Counted from the first letter of the stretch, positions 17,805-26,844 are shown. The stretch is 64,000 bases of DNA from Streptomyces sp. CB02923 (GCF_001905005.1 NZ_LWKZ01000012.1:921061-985060), one strand, 5' to 3'. The notes: a model not told the origin generated them from the letters alone. Numbers and translations are program-made.

Positions 17805-19268
17805 ATGCCCCGCCGCCACCTCCGCGTGACCGCCGCAGCCGAGGCCCCCGTGCGTGCCGCGCTGCGGGAGCTGCGGGCGCGGCTGGACATCCCGCGGTCC
17901 TTCCCGCTGTCCGCGCAGGCGGAGGCGGACAGCGCCGCGCGCTGGCCGCACCCGCCCGCCGACACGGCCGCCACCGACGCGACCGACATCCCGCTGTTCA
18001 CCGTCGACCCACCCGGCTCGATGGACCTCGACCAGGCGATGTACCTGTCCCGGCGCCCCGGCGGCGGCTTCCGCGTCGACTACGCCATCGCCGACGTGGC
18101 CTCCTTCGTCACCCCCGGCGGTGCCCTGGACGCCGAGGCGCACCGCCGCGTGACGACCCTCTACTTCCCCGACGCACACGTCCCCCTGCACCCGCCCGTC
18201 CTCGGCGAGGGCGCCGCCAGCCTGCTCCCCGACGAGGACCGCCCCGCCGTCCTGTGGCGCCTCGACCTCGACGCGGACGGCGCCCTGCGCTCGACGGACG
18301 TCCGCCGCGCCCTCGTCCGCTCGCGGGCCCGGCTCGACTACGAAGGCGTACAGCGCGCCATCGACTCCGGCGCCGCCGAGGAACCGCTCACCCTGCTGCG
18401 CGACATCGGCCGCCTCCGCGAGGACCTGGAGGCCGCACGCGGCGGCATCTCCCTCAACGTCCCCGAGCAGGAGATCGTCGAGCACCCGGACGGCTACACC
18501 CTCGCCTACCGCGCACCCCGCCCCGCCGACGCCTGGAACGCCCAGATCTCCCTGCTCACCGGCATGGCCGCGGCCGAGCTGATGCTCGCCTCCGGCACCG
18601 GCGTCCTGCGTACGCTCCCCACCGCCCCGGACGGCGCGGTCGCCCGCCTGCGCCGCACCGCCCGCGCCCTCGGCGTCGACTGGCCGCCCCACACCTCGTA
18701 CGCCGCCCTCATCCGCACCCTCGACCCCACCCGCACCACGCACGCCGCCTTCCTCCAGGACTGCACGGCCCTGCTGCGCGGCGCCGGCCACACCGTCTTC
18801 GACGGCGACCCGCCGACCCCCGAACACGCCCGGCACGCCGCCGTGGCCGCCCCGTACGCCCACGTCACCGCACCGCTGCGCCGCCTCGCCGACCGCTACG
18901 GCGCCGAACTGTGCCTGGCCGCGGCGGCCGGCAAGGAACCGCCGGACTGGGTCCGTACGGCCCTGCCCGCCCTGCCCGGCGAGATGGCGGAGGGCGGCCG
19001 CCGGGCCAACCTGGTCGAACGGGAATGCGTCGACCTCGTCGAGGCAGCCCTGATGCAGGACCGGCTCGGCGAGGTCTTCGACGGATACGTGATCGACGTC
19101 CAGGACAAGCGGCCGGACCGCGGCACGGTGCACCTGGACGACCCGGCGGTGATCGGCCGTGTCGACGGCGGCGAGCAGGTCCCGGAGCTGCCGCTGGGCC
19201 GTAGCCTGCGGGTCCGCCTCACGGAAGCGGACCCCGGCCACACCCCGGTCCGCTTCACACCGGCGTGA
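17805..19268 (+). CDS. RNB-domain exoribonuclease
   Basis: A 487-aa 3'-5' exoribonuclease of the RNase II/R superfamily reduced to the RNB core, with no obvious cold-shock or S1 domain. The catalytic aspartate cluster is in FTVDPPGSMDLDQAMYL, and YAHVTAPLRRLADRY is the conserved C-terminal RNB element. ATG at 17805 is chosen over one 36 bp upstream; TACGCT seven bases upstream and the lack of a Shine-Dalgarno sequence suggest a leaderless transcript. Its last 14 bp overlap the convergent gene. Confidence 0.9.
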   Translation: MPRRHLRVTAAAEAPVRAALRELRARLDIPRSFPLSAQAEADSAARWPHPPADTAATDATDIPLFTVDPPGSMDLDQAMYLSRRPGGGFRVDYAIADVASFVTPGGALDAEAHRRVTTLYFPDAHVPLHPPVLGEGAASLLPDEDRPAVLWRLDLDADGALRSTDVRRALVRSRARLDYEGVQRAIDSGAAEEPLTLLRDIGRLREDLEAARGGISLNVPEQEIVEHPDGYTLAYRAPRPADAWNAQISLLTGMAAAELMLASGTGVLRTLPTAPDGAVARLRRTARALGVDWPPHTSYAALIRTLDPTRTTHAAFLQDCTALLRGAGHTVFDGDPPTPEHARHAAVAAPYAHVTAPLRRLADRYGAELCLAAAAGKEPPDWVRTALPALPGEMAEGGRRANLVERECVDLVEAALMQDRLGEVFDGYVIDVQDKRPDRGTVHLDDPAVIGRVDGGEQVPELPLGRSLRVRLTEADPGHTPVRFTPA

Positions 19269-19926
19269 CCAGCTCTCCGCCTTCGCCCTCCGCCTCCTTC
19301 TGCCGGGCGAGGAGATCCCGTACGGCGGCGACCGCGGCCCGCCCCTCATCCGCGTGGAACCGGACGGTACGCACCTCCAGTCGCTGCCCCAGCAGCTTGA
19401 CGGCGGTGACCGGCTCGGTCAGCTCGACCGTGACACAGGTCTGCGCCGCCACCGCCAGCTCCAGCACACCGTCCCGCTCCTGGGCCTCCCGCCCGGCCGT
19501 CTCCGCCTTCGGGAAACGCAGGTCGTAGCGGACGGACGCGATCCGCTCCAGCGGTATCCACACGTCCATCCGGGCCCCGTTGCGTACGCGCAGCCCGTCC
19601 GGCCCCACGACGTGCGGCCGGGTCACGGCAGCGGCCTGGAAACCCACCACCATCAGCACGGTGTAGACGTCCAGCACCAGCATGATCCAGCGCGCGACCG
19701 GCAACTTCGCGAGCAGGAACTCCGCGCCGACCGCCTCCACGACGCACACGAACATGAACCCGTACAACAACGGCGCCTGCGCCCGCGCGTACCCGAGAGC
19801 ACGCTCCCCGGCCCCCACACCGTGCCGCCGCCGCGACACCCAAAGCCCCAGGCTGGCCATCCACCGCCCTTCATACGCCAGCAGCCGCCGCCCTTTGCTC
19901 CCGACCTCGGCACCCTTACCGCCCAT
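19255..19926 (-). CDS. Membrane protein with PH-like domain
   Basis: A 223-aa protein of unknown role. Two hydrophobic segments (LLYGFMFVCVVEAVGAEFL and WIMLVLDVYTVLMVVGF) are followed by a cytoplasmic region with PDGLRVRNG and WIPLERIASVRYDLR, which is typical of bacterial PH-like domains that sense or scaffold at the membrane. ATG 19926 is chosen because the upstream extension is a Gly-Leu low-complexity run made by a hexamer repeat. The 3' end overlaps the RNB gene tail to tail. Confidence 0.75.
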   Translation of the reverse strand: MGGKGAEVGSKGRRLLAYEGRWMASLGLWVSRRRHGVGAGERALGYARAQAPLLYGFMFVCVVEAVGAEFLLAKLPVARWIMLVLDVYTVLMVVGFQAAAVTRPHVVGPDGLRVRNGARMDVWIPLERIASVRYDLRFPKAETAGREAQERDGVLELAVAAQTCVTVELTEPVTAVKLLGQRLEVRTVRFHADEGRAAVAAVRDLLARQKEAEGEGGELVTPV

Positions 19927-19954
19927 TTCGGCCCCCCTCCCGACAGCCCCGTAA

Positions 19955-19978
19955 CCCAAGCCCAAGCCCAAGCCCAAG
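19955..19978 (+). repeat. CCCAAG hexamer repeat
   Basis: Four perfect copies of CCCAAG, followed by diverged CCCGCTC-type units to about 20010. They lie just upstream of the chosen start of the PH-domain gene and would encode Gly-Leu if translation began further upstream. Confidence 0.9.
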
Positions 19979-20135
19979 CCCCCGCTCCCTCCCGCTCCCA
20001 CTCCCGCTCCTCCCTCTCGCGCAAGTCTCCCGCAGCGCTCCGGAGGACTCCCAGCTTCCTCATACAGCCATGAGAAACGTTGCCCCCGCGACAAGGTCAA
20101 GCCTCAGCCGGCCGGGAGGTACCATGGTCCGCACG

Positions 20136-20541
20136 GCGGACGAGCCGGCCGGACGGCCGCGTGGGGATGCACCGCATCCTCCCGAGGAACGTCCGGGCTC
20201 CACAGGGCAGGGTGGTGGGTAACGCCCACCCGGGGTGACCCGCGGGACAGTGCCACAGAAAGCAGACCGCCGGTGCCGCAAGGCGCCGGTAAGGGTGAAA
20301 CGGTGGTGTAAGAGACCACCAGCCTCCGAGGCGACTCGGAGGGCTAGGTAAACCCCACCCGGAGCAAGGTCAAGAGGAAACACCCCGGTGTTTCTGCGCG
20401 GACGACCGAGGGCTGCCCGCCCGAGTCCGCGGGTAGACCGCACGAGGCTGCCGGCAACGACAGCCCTAGATGGATGGCCGTCTCCCGACGGGCCGCAAGG
20501 CCCCTCGGCGACAAAACCCGGCGTACAGGCCGACTCGTCCG
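20136..20541 (+). ncRNA. rnpB: RNase P RNA, class A
   Basis: The catalytic RNA of RNase P, which matures tRNA 5' ends. The ends pair as helix P1 (GCGGACGA with TCGTCCGC, and GGCC with GGCC). Universally conserved elements are in order: GAGGAACGTCCGGGCTCC at the 5' P4 region, CAGAAAGCAGACCG, GGTAAGGGTGAAACGG, GGTAAACCCCACC, GATGGATGGCCGTC, and ACAAAACCCGGCGTACAGG as the 3' P4 partner. Length is about 406 nt, normal for Streptomyces. Both ends are accurate to a few bases. Confidence 0.97.
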
Positions 20542-20573
20542 CCCCACCTTCCCGCTTCGGCAGGAAGGTGGGG
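20542..20573 (+). terminator. rnpB terminator
   Basis: CCCCACCTTCC (20542-20552) and GGAAGGTGGGG (20563-20573) form a perfect 11-bp stem with a 10-nt loop, starting at the end of helix P1. No T-run follows, as is common in Streptomyces. Confidence 0.85.
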
Positions 20574-20684
20574 TGACCTGCACCGGAGCCGGAACCGGAA
20601 CCGGAACTCCCCGGAAATGAGCCCTGAGAAGGCGTAGCTCGTAGGCTCTTTTGCGCTGTTCAGCGGCTGTACGGGGCTCCTTGG

Positions 20685-21149
20685 TCACGCACCCGGAGAC
20701 ACTTCATCCGTCCGCATGCGCTTGTACGCGGAACAGGTGCTGCTCTGGATGTTCTTGGAGCGCCAATTCCCCGCACACACCTGGAAGTCGATGTTGCGCC
20801 CTTCGGGGAAGTTCTTGTTCTTGTAACGCCACGTGCCCCCGTTCTTGGAGCCGGCGGTGTTCCAGACGGCGCCCTCTCGCTTCGTGTGCTGGCTGGGGCC
20901 CTCGACTATCCGCCAGACGACGACGGCGGAAAGTCCGTCCTTCTTGGTGTCGAGGACGTAGATCCAGTCGCCACCCGGCTGGAAGCATCCCTGGCCACGC
21001 GAGGTCGCTATGCACCGCACATAGCCGCCCGAGGGCTGCGACTTGGTGCCACGATCATGTTCGAAGGTCACGGCGGAGGCGGTGCTGATCGTCAGCAGGG
21101 TGGAGGCGGCCACGCCCCCGAGAACGACGGCGGCGCGAGACTTGTGCAT
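20685..21149 (-). CDS. Small secreted protein, four cysteines
   Basis: A 154-aa protein of unknown function. It begins with a clear Sec signal peptide (MHKSRAA..., hydrophobic core, ...ISTASA, with predicted cleavage before VTFEHD). The mature part has four cysteines (RCIATS, GCFQPG, QVCAGN, STCSAY), enough for two disulfides, and is basic and aromatic. AGGAG is 11 bases before the ATG. The leader contains a GCGCCTGC/GCAGGCGC hairpin (21180-21201) and a candidate -10 TATGAT on the minus strand (21213-21208). Confidence 0.8.
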   Translation of the reverse strand: MHKSRAAVVLGGVAASTLLTISTASAVTFEHDRGTKSQPSGGYVRCIATSRGQGCFQPGGDWIYVLDTKKDGLSAVVVWRIVEGPSQHTKREGAVWNTAGSKNGGTWRYKNKNFPEGRNIDFQVCAGNWRSKNIQSSTCSAYKRMRTDEVSPGA

Positions 21150-21318
21150 GGTCAAAGGGACTCCTGAAGCGGAACCGAAGCGCCTGCGCGACAGCAGGCG
21201 CGGGATGATCATAGGTCATGCGTTCGAATGGCCCGCCGGGTCCGATTCCGGTTTGAGCTGACGGGTGGCGTTGACCTGGGGCGGCGGGGTGGGTGGGGGA
21301 AGTGGAAGGATGGGTTCT

Positions 21319-21819
21319 ATGAGTTCCAACGTATTTTTCGACATCACCATCGACGGCGCCTCCGCGGGCCGTATCGTCTTCAAGCTGTACGACGACGTCG
21401 TGCCCAAGACCGCGCGCAACTTCCGTGAGCTGGCCACCGGCGAGCACGGCTTCGGCTACGCGGGTTCGCCGTTCCACCGGGTCATCCCGGAGTTCATGCT
21501 CCAGGGTGGCGACTTCACCCGCCGCAACGGCACCGGCGGCAAGAGCATCTACGGTGACCGCTTCGCGGACGAGAACTTCGACCTGAAGCACGACCGTCCG
21601 TTCCTGCTGTCCATGGCGAACGCGGGCAAGAACACCAACGGCTCGCAGTTCTTCGTCACGACCGTGGCCACGCCGTGGCTGGACGGTGCGCACGTGGTCT
21701 TCGGCGAGGTCGTCGAGGGCTCGGACCTGGTGAAGAAGATCGAGGGGCTGGGCTCCCGCTCGGGTGCCACCTCCGCGAAGATCGAGGTGGCGTCCTCGGG
21801 CGTCGTGGACGCCGCGTAA
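21319..21819 (+). CDS. Cyclophilin-type peptidyl-prolyl isomerase
   Basis: A 166-aa cytoplasmic cyclophilin catalysing proline cis-trans isomerisation. Active-site residues are visible in SPFHRVIPEFMLQGGDFT (Arg, Phe, Gln), SMANAGKNTNGSQFFVTT and WLDGAHVVFGEV. The tryptophan typical of cyclosporin-sensitive types is present in ATPWLDG. It resembles the eukaryote-like streptomycete cyclophilins. ATG 21319 has GGAAGGA eight bases upstream; an in-frame ATG at 21310 is less well placed. Confidence 0.95.
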   Translation: MSSNVFFDITIDGASAGRIVFKLYDDVVPKTARNFRELATGEHGFGYAGSPFHRVIPEFMLQGGDFTRRNGTGGKSIYGDRFADENFDLKHDRPFLLSMANAGKNTNGSQFFVTTVATPWLDGAHVVFGEVVEGSDLVKKIEGLGSRSGATSAKIEVASSGVVDAA

Positions 21820-21843
21820 CGGGTTCGTAGCGCCGAGAGGACA

Positions 21844-21880
21844 GTGAAGACCCCCGGGACGGTGTCCCGGGGGTCTTCAC
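21844..21880. terminator. Strong bidirectional terminator
   Basis: A perfect 17-bp stem, GTGAAGACCCCCGGGAC with its complement, around a 3-nt GGT loop. It stands between the convergent cyclophilin and bL37 genes and is the strongest hairpin I found in the window. Confidence 0.93.
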
Positions 21881-21900
21881 GTGTGTGCGGGCGTGGCCGC

Positions 21901-21978
21901 TCAGGACTGAGGACGGCTGCCGTGGTTGGCACCGTTCTTCCGGCGTGCCTTCTTCTTACGGCGTCGCTTCGACGACAT
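21901..21978 (-). CDS. Ribosomal protein bL37 (25 aa)
   Basis: A 25-residue, extremely basic protein that begins MSSKRRRKKKARRKNG and ends ANHGSRPQS. It matches in size and in the ANHGxRP motif the small actinobacterial large-subunit protein first seen in mycobacterial ribosome structures and now named bL37. TGAGGAGAGGAG lies directly upstream of the ATG, giving an excellent Shine-Dalgarno sequence. A candidate -10 (TAGAAA, minus strand, 22027-22022) lies about 45 bp before the start. It is too short for ordinary ORF finders. Confidence 0.88.
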   Translation of the reverse strand: MSSKRRRKKKARRKNGANHGSRPQS

Positions 21979-22121
21979 GTCGTCTCCTCTCCTCAGGGGG
22001 TTCACAGGGGTTTCCTCCGCATTTCTACCATTTCATGGCGGTGGTCTGCCCTGTGGTCCCGGGGCCGGATACCCGTCCCGTGGGACACCACACGTCTCGT
22101 GAGACACATCACGGTGAACGA

Positions 22122-22139
22122 GGGGAGGGGGAGGGAGGG
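22122..22139 (+). other. G-quadruplex motif
   Basis: GGGGAGGGGGAGGGAGGG has four G-runs of three or more separated by single A bases, inside a purine-only stretch between the glycosyltransferase stop and the bL37 promoter region. Confidence 0.7.
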
Positions 22140-22180
22140 TACGGAGGGGAGGAAGGGAGAGGGGTTGGTTAGGGGGTTTG

Positions 22181-24427
22181 TCAGGGGGCGGGGGTGCAGT
22201 TGTAGAGGGGTTCGGGGAGGGTGGGGTCGGAGGGGGCGGCGTACGCCTTCGGGTCGACCTTGGTGCAGGTCGAGCGGACCCAGGCGTTGATCCTCGCCGT
22301 CTCGGAGGGTGGCCCGGAGGGGCCGCCGCCTGCGGAGGCGGTGGGGTTGAGCAGGGCGAAGCGCAGCTGACCGGACGCGACGAGGTGCTGGTACTGGGCG
22401 AGGGTGAACGACGTGGCCATCCCGGCGAAGCCGCCGAGCGGCAGGATGGGGAGGCCGGTGTGGGTGATGGCCCGGGAGCGTGCCCAGCCGCCGTCCGCCG
22501 AGAGGGTGTACGTGGCGTTGCCGTTGTGCCGCCGCACGTAGTCCAGCAGGCGTTTCTGGGCGGCGGTCAGCGGGGCCTGCGACATGTCGTACGAAGCGCC
22601 GCCCGCGCCGCCGTAGACCGCGCTGCCCGGTGCGCCCGCCGTGGCGTTCTGGCCGCCCGGCCCGGCGTGTGCCTCGAACGACGAGCCCGCGTACCGCTGG
22701 TCCAGTACGGACACCGACCAGGCGGCCGGGGCGGCGAACAGGGCGACGCAGGTGGCGGTCAGGGCCGTGAGGCCGACGGGGCGCAGGCGGCGCCCGGTGG
22801 CGCGGCCGTACGACAGGCGGCTCAGGACGCCGACGAGCGCCGCCGTGATGATCACGGGGAGGAGCCAGGGAGCGAAATCCGGGTGGCGGGCGGCGACGGA
22901 TGAGGCCCAGGCGGCCTGTGCGGCGAGGGTCAGGGGGAGCAGGAAGCGCGTCGGCCTGCCGGCGGCGGCGCGGTGGACCCGCCACAGGGTCACGGCTCCG
23001 GCGGCGGCCAGTGCGGCCAGCGCGGGGGCCAGGCCCGCCACGTACGCGGTGTGCGGGATGTCGACCACGCTCAGTACGACGGCCGTGGTCAGCAGCCAGG
23101 TGCCCCACATCAGGTGGCCGCCGCGCAGCCGGTCCGTGCGGGGGCGCCTGCCGCGCAGCACCAGACCGAGGACGAGGCCGATCAGGGCGAGCGGGTAGAG
23201 CCAGCCGATCTGGGGCGCGAAGCGGGAGGTGAGCAGCTTGTACCAGGTGTTCTTCTCGCTGCCGAGGCTGACCATTTTGCGGCCGGTGGCGGTACCACGG
23301 GTTGTGTTGGTGTCATTGGTGTTTTTGGTGCTGCTGGTTCCACTGGTGCTTTTGTGGCTGCTGGCTCCGTTGGCTCCGCTTGGGCTGTCGGCTCCGCCTG
23401 GACTCCCGGGGGGCTTCTTGGCGGCGGCCGGGCCCGGAGGCGCTCCGGCCCGGCTCGGCCCTCCCGGCCCTCCCGGTCCGCTGTCCGCCGGGCGGCTGAA
23501 GCCGTTGTACTCGAAGACCATCGACAGTGCGCTGTTGTTCGTCGAGCCGTCCGCGTACGGGCGTACGTCCTTCGGCGTGAACGTCATCATCAGCACCCAC
23601 GAGAACGACACCGCGAACAGCACGGCCCCCGCGGTCAGTACGTGACCGAGCCGGGCGCGCACCGTGACGGGAGCGGTGACGAGGTAGCCGACGGCGAGGG
23701 CGGGGACGATGAGCCACGCCTGCATCATCTTGGCCTGGAAGGCCAGTCCCACCCACACACCGGCCCACACCAGGGAGCGCAAGCGGGCGCCGCGTACGGC
23801 GAGTTGGTAGCGGTCGACGGCCAGCAGCAGGCACATGAGGAGGGCTGCGTCGGGGATGGCGTGGCCGAAGAGGGAGGCGGTGACGGGGGTGAGGGTGAGG
23901 AGTGCGGCGGCGAGGAGTGCGGTGGCGGGGCCTTGCCAGCGTCGTACGACGCGGTGGAGGACGAGGACGGAGATGACGCCTTCGATGCACTGCGGGAGGG
24001 TCAGGGCCCAGTCGTGGAAGCCGAAGAGGCGGGCGGAGAGGGCCTGGGGCCACAGGAAGCCGCCGATTTTGTCGAGGGTGATGGTGGCGGAGGGGTCGTA
24101 GGCGGTGAAGAGGAAGGCTTTCCAGCTTTCGGTCATGCTGCGGGCGGCTACGGAGTAGTAGGGGGCGAGGCCGCTGGTGGTGATGTTCCAGGCGTAGAGG
24201 AGTGCGGCGAGGGCGGCGATGCCGAGCAGGGCGGGGCGGGACCAGGGGGGCTGGCCTTCGGGGGAGCGCCAGAACTCCCGGCGGCGGCGCGGGCGCCGGT
24301 CCGGTGCGGGCCGTAAGGGGGCGGACGTGGTGCCGCGTTGGGCCGGGGGAGTGGTGGGGACGATGGGGGCGGCGGTGGCTGGTGCGGGCCGGGAAACGGG
24401 CAGGCTGAAGGGCAGTTTGGCGAACAT
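22181..24427 (-). CDS. ArnT/PMT-like membrane glycosyltransferase (YkcB type)
   Basis: A 748-aa polytopic protein likely transferring a sugar from a polyprenyl-phosphate donor at the outer face of the membrane. The first loop has the PMT-type acidic motif region APYYSVAARSMTESW, and DKIGGFLWPQALSARLFG is characteristic of GT39/GT83 enzymes. About ten further hydrophobic segments follow. The C-terminal domain (about 600-748), with GGWARSRAITHTGLPILPLGGF, resembles the YkcA/YkcB C-terminal domain. Residues about 310-385 are a Gly/Ser/Thr/Asn low-complexity insert. It follows the methyltransferase gene by 50 bp on the same strand. Confidence 0.87.
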   Translation of the reverse strand: MFAKLPFSLPVSRPAPATAAPIVPTTPPAQRGTTSAPLRPAPDRRPRRRREFWRSPEGQPPWSRPALLGIAALAALLYAWNITTSGLAPYYSVAARSMTESWKAFLFTAYDPSATITLDKIGGFLWPQALSARLFGFHDWALTLPQCIEGVISVLVLHRVVRRWQGPATALLAAALLTLTPVTASLFGHAIPDAALLMCLLLAVDRYQLAVRGARLRSLVWAGVWVGLAFQAKMMQAWLIVPALAVGYLVTAPVTVRARLGHVLTAGAVLFAVSFSWVLMMTFTPKDVRPYADGSTNNSALSMVFEYNGFSRPADSGPGGPGGPSRAGAPPGPAAAKKPPGSPGGADSPSGANGASSHKSTSGTSSTKNTNDTNTTRGTATGRKMVSLGSEKNTWYKLLTSRFAPQIGWLYPLALIGLVLGLVLRGRRPRTDRLRGGHLMWGTWLLTTAVVLSVVDIPHTAYVAGLAPALAALAAAGAVTLWRVHRAAAGRPTRFLLPLTLAAQAAWASSVAARHPDFAPWLLPVIITAALVGVLSRLSYGRATGRRLRPVGLTALTATCVALFAAPAAWSVSVLDQRYAGSSFEAHAGPGGQNATAGAPGSAVYGGAGGASYDMSQAPLTAAQKRLLDYVRRHNGNATYTLSADGGWARSRAITHTGLPILPLGGFAGMATSFTLAQYQHLVASGQLRFALLNPTASAGGGPSGPPSETARINAWVRSTCTKVDPKAYAAPSDPTLPEPLYNCTPAP

Positions 24428-24477
24428 AGGGGGAAGTCAGCTCTCGGTTCGGTGCGGGCGGGGCTGCCGGGCCCGGT

Positions 24478-25365
24478 TCAGCTCTCCGGCTTGCCGAGCA
24501 GCAGCAGGTAATAGTCGACGTGGTGCCGGCAGTACGTGCGGAACGGCTCCATCAGCGGGTCGGTGTGGGCGGTGGCTTCTTTTCCGAAACGCTGCTCGAT
24601 GGCGTCGCGCTGTTCTTTGTAGAGCACGTACATCAGCTCGCCGCACAGTGCGATGTTCGATGTCATGTTCTGTATGCGGGCGATGCGGAAACCGGCTTCT
24701 TCGACCTCGCCGGAAAGCGTGGCGAAGGTGGTGGGCGGCGGGCTCGTCCACAACTGGGTGAAAGCCTGAGTCTCCGGCGGGACGGTGGCGCCGCGCCGGG
24801 TGAACTCGGTCATCAGCAGATGGCCGCCGGGCCGCAGGACGCGCAGGGCCTCGCGCAGTCCGGCGGGCCGGTCCGACAGGTGGGCGAAGCAGTCGATGGA
24901 CCAGGCCGCGTCGAAGGAGTTGTCCGCGTAACCGAGCTGCATCACGTTGCCGTAGGTGTAGTCGACCCGGTCGCCGAGTCCGGTGGTGGCGCTCAGCCGT
25001 TCCTCGCACCGGGCGAGCTGCTCGTTGCTGACGGTGATGCCGGTGACCCGGCCGCCGGTGCGCTGCGCCAGCCGGATCGCCGGGCCGCCGGTGCCGCAGC
25101 CGATGTCGAGCAGGCGGGCGTCCGGCGGGAGGCCGTCGGCCAGGATGTCGGCGAGGTAGTCGGTCTGCCGGTCCTGGGCGAGGTCGGACAGGCCGAGGAG
25201 GGAGGTGACCCCGGTCCGTTCGCCGTGCGGGACGAACATGCCGACGTGCAGGGCGCTGCTGCCGAGCACCATGGCGAGCAGGTCGCCGAACCGGTCGTAC
25301 ATCGCGCCGACTTCTTCGGGAGCGGGCGCCGGGCCATTGCTCGCACTGCTGTCAGTCACGGTCAT
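24478..25365 (-). CDS. Class I SAM-dependent methyltransferase (small-molecule type)
   Basis: A 295-aa methyltransferase. Motif I is LLDIGCGTGGPAIRLAQ, with GRVTGITVSNEQL as motif II/post-I and VLRPGGHLLMTEF as motif III. The N-terminal MYDRFGDLLAMVLGSSALHVG helix region and overall layout are those of RebM/tocopherol-type O- or C-methyltransferases of secondary metabolism. It precedes a membrane glycosyltransferase and may act in the same process, but the substrate is unknown. A GGGG-rich stretch, not a strong Shine-Dalgarno sequence, precedes the ATG. Confidence 0.88.
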   Translation of the reverse strand: MTVTDSSASNGPAPAPEEVGAMYDRFGDLLAMVLGSSALHVGMFVPHGERTGVTSLLGLSDLAQDRQTDYLADILADGLPPDARLLDIGCGTGGPAIRLAQRTGGRVTGITVSNEQLARCEERLSATTGLGDRVDYTYGNVMQLGYADNSFDAAWSIDCFAHLSDRPAGLREALRVLRPGGHLLMTEFTRRGATVPPETQAFTQLWTSPPPTTFATLSGEVEEAGFRIARIQNMTSNIALCGELMYVLYKEQRDAIEQRFGKEATAHTDPLMEPFRTYCRHHVDYYLLLLGKPES

Positions 25366-25694
25366 GGGGGTCCCCTCGGCGACGGGTGGTCGGGCAAGGA
25401 ATCAGTGAGCACGGAGTGCACTTCTGCTCATTGGACGCTAGCACCGGAAAGCCCGGAGCGGGTGTCATATATTCCGTGAGGAAAAGAATCGGACAGGGAA
25501 TTCAAGATCCGCCCTGGAGTGCTGCTCCGGTGTAATTGTGCCTGGTGGCCCGGCGTCGATGAGTTTTCCATGAGAAGGGCATGAAGAGCGTGAGAATGCC
25601 GCTCCGGGCATACCGGGTTCTTCATCATGTGTGCGTGAATTGATGCGCCGACCCGGAAATGAGAGCTCCGGGGACCGACCCCGTGCGGTGCCTG
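25366..25694. other. AT-richer intergenic region
   Basis: This gap between the methyltransferase start and the protease terminator is visibly less GC-rich than its surroundings (for example TGTCATATATTCCGTGAGG near 25460). I see no credible coding frame. It probably holds the methyltransferase promoter on the minus strand, but no clear -35/-10 pair stands out. Confidence 0.5.
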
Positions 25695-25735
25695 CCGTCC
25701 GGAGGGGTGGCCTGCGGGCGCACTCCTCCGGACGG
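25695..25735 (-). terminator. Terminator of the secreted protease gene
   Basis: CCGTCCGGAGG (25695-25705) and CCTCCGGACGG (25725-25735) form a perfect 11-bp stem with a 19-nt loop, 42 bp beyond the protease stop. Confidence 0.75.
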
Positions 25736-25776
25736 TGTGTGGCGCCGGGCCGGTGCCGGCCCGGGGCCGGGCGGGG

Positions 25777-26844
25777 TCAGCTCGACTGCGCCTCGTCGTA
25801 GAGGTTCTCGGCGTCGTCACCGAAGTACGGCCCGAACATGGTGTTGGGCAGGAAGGTGTAGCCGAAGCTGTTCACCGAGGACTGCAGTCCGGTGCCGTCG
25901 GCCTCGTTGAACGTGGTGAACCAGGGGCCGCCGCTGGAGCCGCCCGTCATGTTGCAGGACAGGCCGTGGTCCGTGGAGAACAGCGGGTCCTTGATGGTGT
26001 TGCCGCTGCAGTAGATCAGCTTGCTGCCGTCGTACGGTGCGGCGGCGGGGTAGCCGAAGGCGTACATCGGCTTGTTGTAGCCGGTGTTGAAGGCGAGGCC
26101 CTGGCCGCCGACGACGTCGGTCAGCTGCTGCCCGCCGACCGGGGCGACGACCGCGGCGCCGATGTCGTAGTTGATGTTCTCGCTCGCGGTCCACTGTGGC
26201 GTGGCGAGCGTCTTGGAGGCGGCCCACTTGCCGTACGGGGCCTGGCCGTCGTGGTAGCCGGGCACGAAGACCCAGTCGGTGTGCCAGGCGCCGTTCAGCT
26301 TCACGCAGTGCCCGGCGGTGATCACCGTGCTCTTGTTGGCGCTGGTCACGGCGTTGCCCGAACAGGAGGCGCTGCGGCCCTGGTACGTGAAGAACACCCG
26401 TCCCGCGGTGTTGGTCACGGCGCCGCCGCCGGTCCACGGGCCGCCTGCCTGCGGGAAGGACTTGAGGGCGGGCGCGGGGGCGGGTGTGGTGGTGCTGGGG
26501 AGGCTGGGACGTACGGTGCGTTCCGGGCTGTGCCGGGCCGTGGGGGCGGCCGTGTCCGCTGCGGCGCCGGATCGTTTCGCCGGAGCTTCGGTCCCGGCCG
26601 ACAGCAGGTCCAGCGGGGTGGCCTCGCGCATCCGCTCCGCCGTCCAGAATCCGGCCGCGGAGGAGGCCGTGTCCGTACCGGATGTGCCGGATGCGCCGGA
26701 CGTACCGGCCGCATCGGTCGCGACCGCCGGGCCGACCTGGAGCGCCGAGACGAGCAGGGCGCCAACGGCGGTCAGGGTACCGGCGACGGCACGGGACACG
26801 CCGCGCCGGCGGGCGCCGGGGGAGGTGCTGACGATTCGTCTCAC
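25777..26844 (-). CDS. Secreted trypsin-like serine peptidase
   Basis: A 355-aa exported S1-type peptidase. A basic N-terminus and a hydrophobic core (AVAGTLTAVGALLVSALQVG) form the signal peptide. A Ser/Thr/Pro-rich pro-region (about 45-130) precedes the catalytic domain. Triad residues are visible: His in VITAGHCV, Asp in NYDIGAAVV and Ser in MTGGSSGGPW. Four cysteines fit two disulfides. It resembles the V8-like/streptogrisin-related secreted proteases common in Streptomyces. AAGGAG lies eight bases before the ATG. Confidence 0.9.
   Translation of the reverse strand: MRRIVSTSPGARRRGVSRAVAGTLTAVGALLVSALQVGPAVATDAAGTSGASGTSGTDTASSAAGFWTAERMREATPLDLLSAGTEAPAKRSGAAADTAAPTARHSPERTVRPSLPSTTTPAPAPALKSFPQAGGPWTGGGAVTNTAGRVFFTYQGRSASCSGNAVTSANKSTVITAGHCVKLNGAWHTDWVFVPGYHDGQAPYGKWAASKTLATPQWTASENINYDIGAAVVAPVGGQQLTDVVGGQGLAFNTGYNKPMYAFGYPAAAPYDGSKLIYCSGNTIKDPLFSTDHGLSCNMTGGSSGGPWFTTFNEADGTGLQSSVNSFGYTFLPNTMFGPYFGDDAENLYDEAQSS

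Noticed and set aside
20743..21149. tRNA or another structured RNA beside rnpB
   Set aside because: No cloverleaf or conserved T-loop is visible; the sequence codes for the secreted four-cysteine protein.
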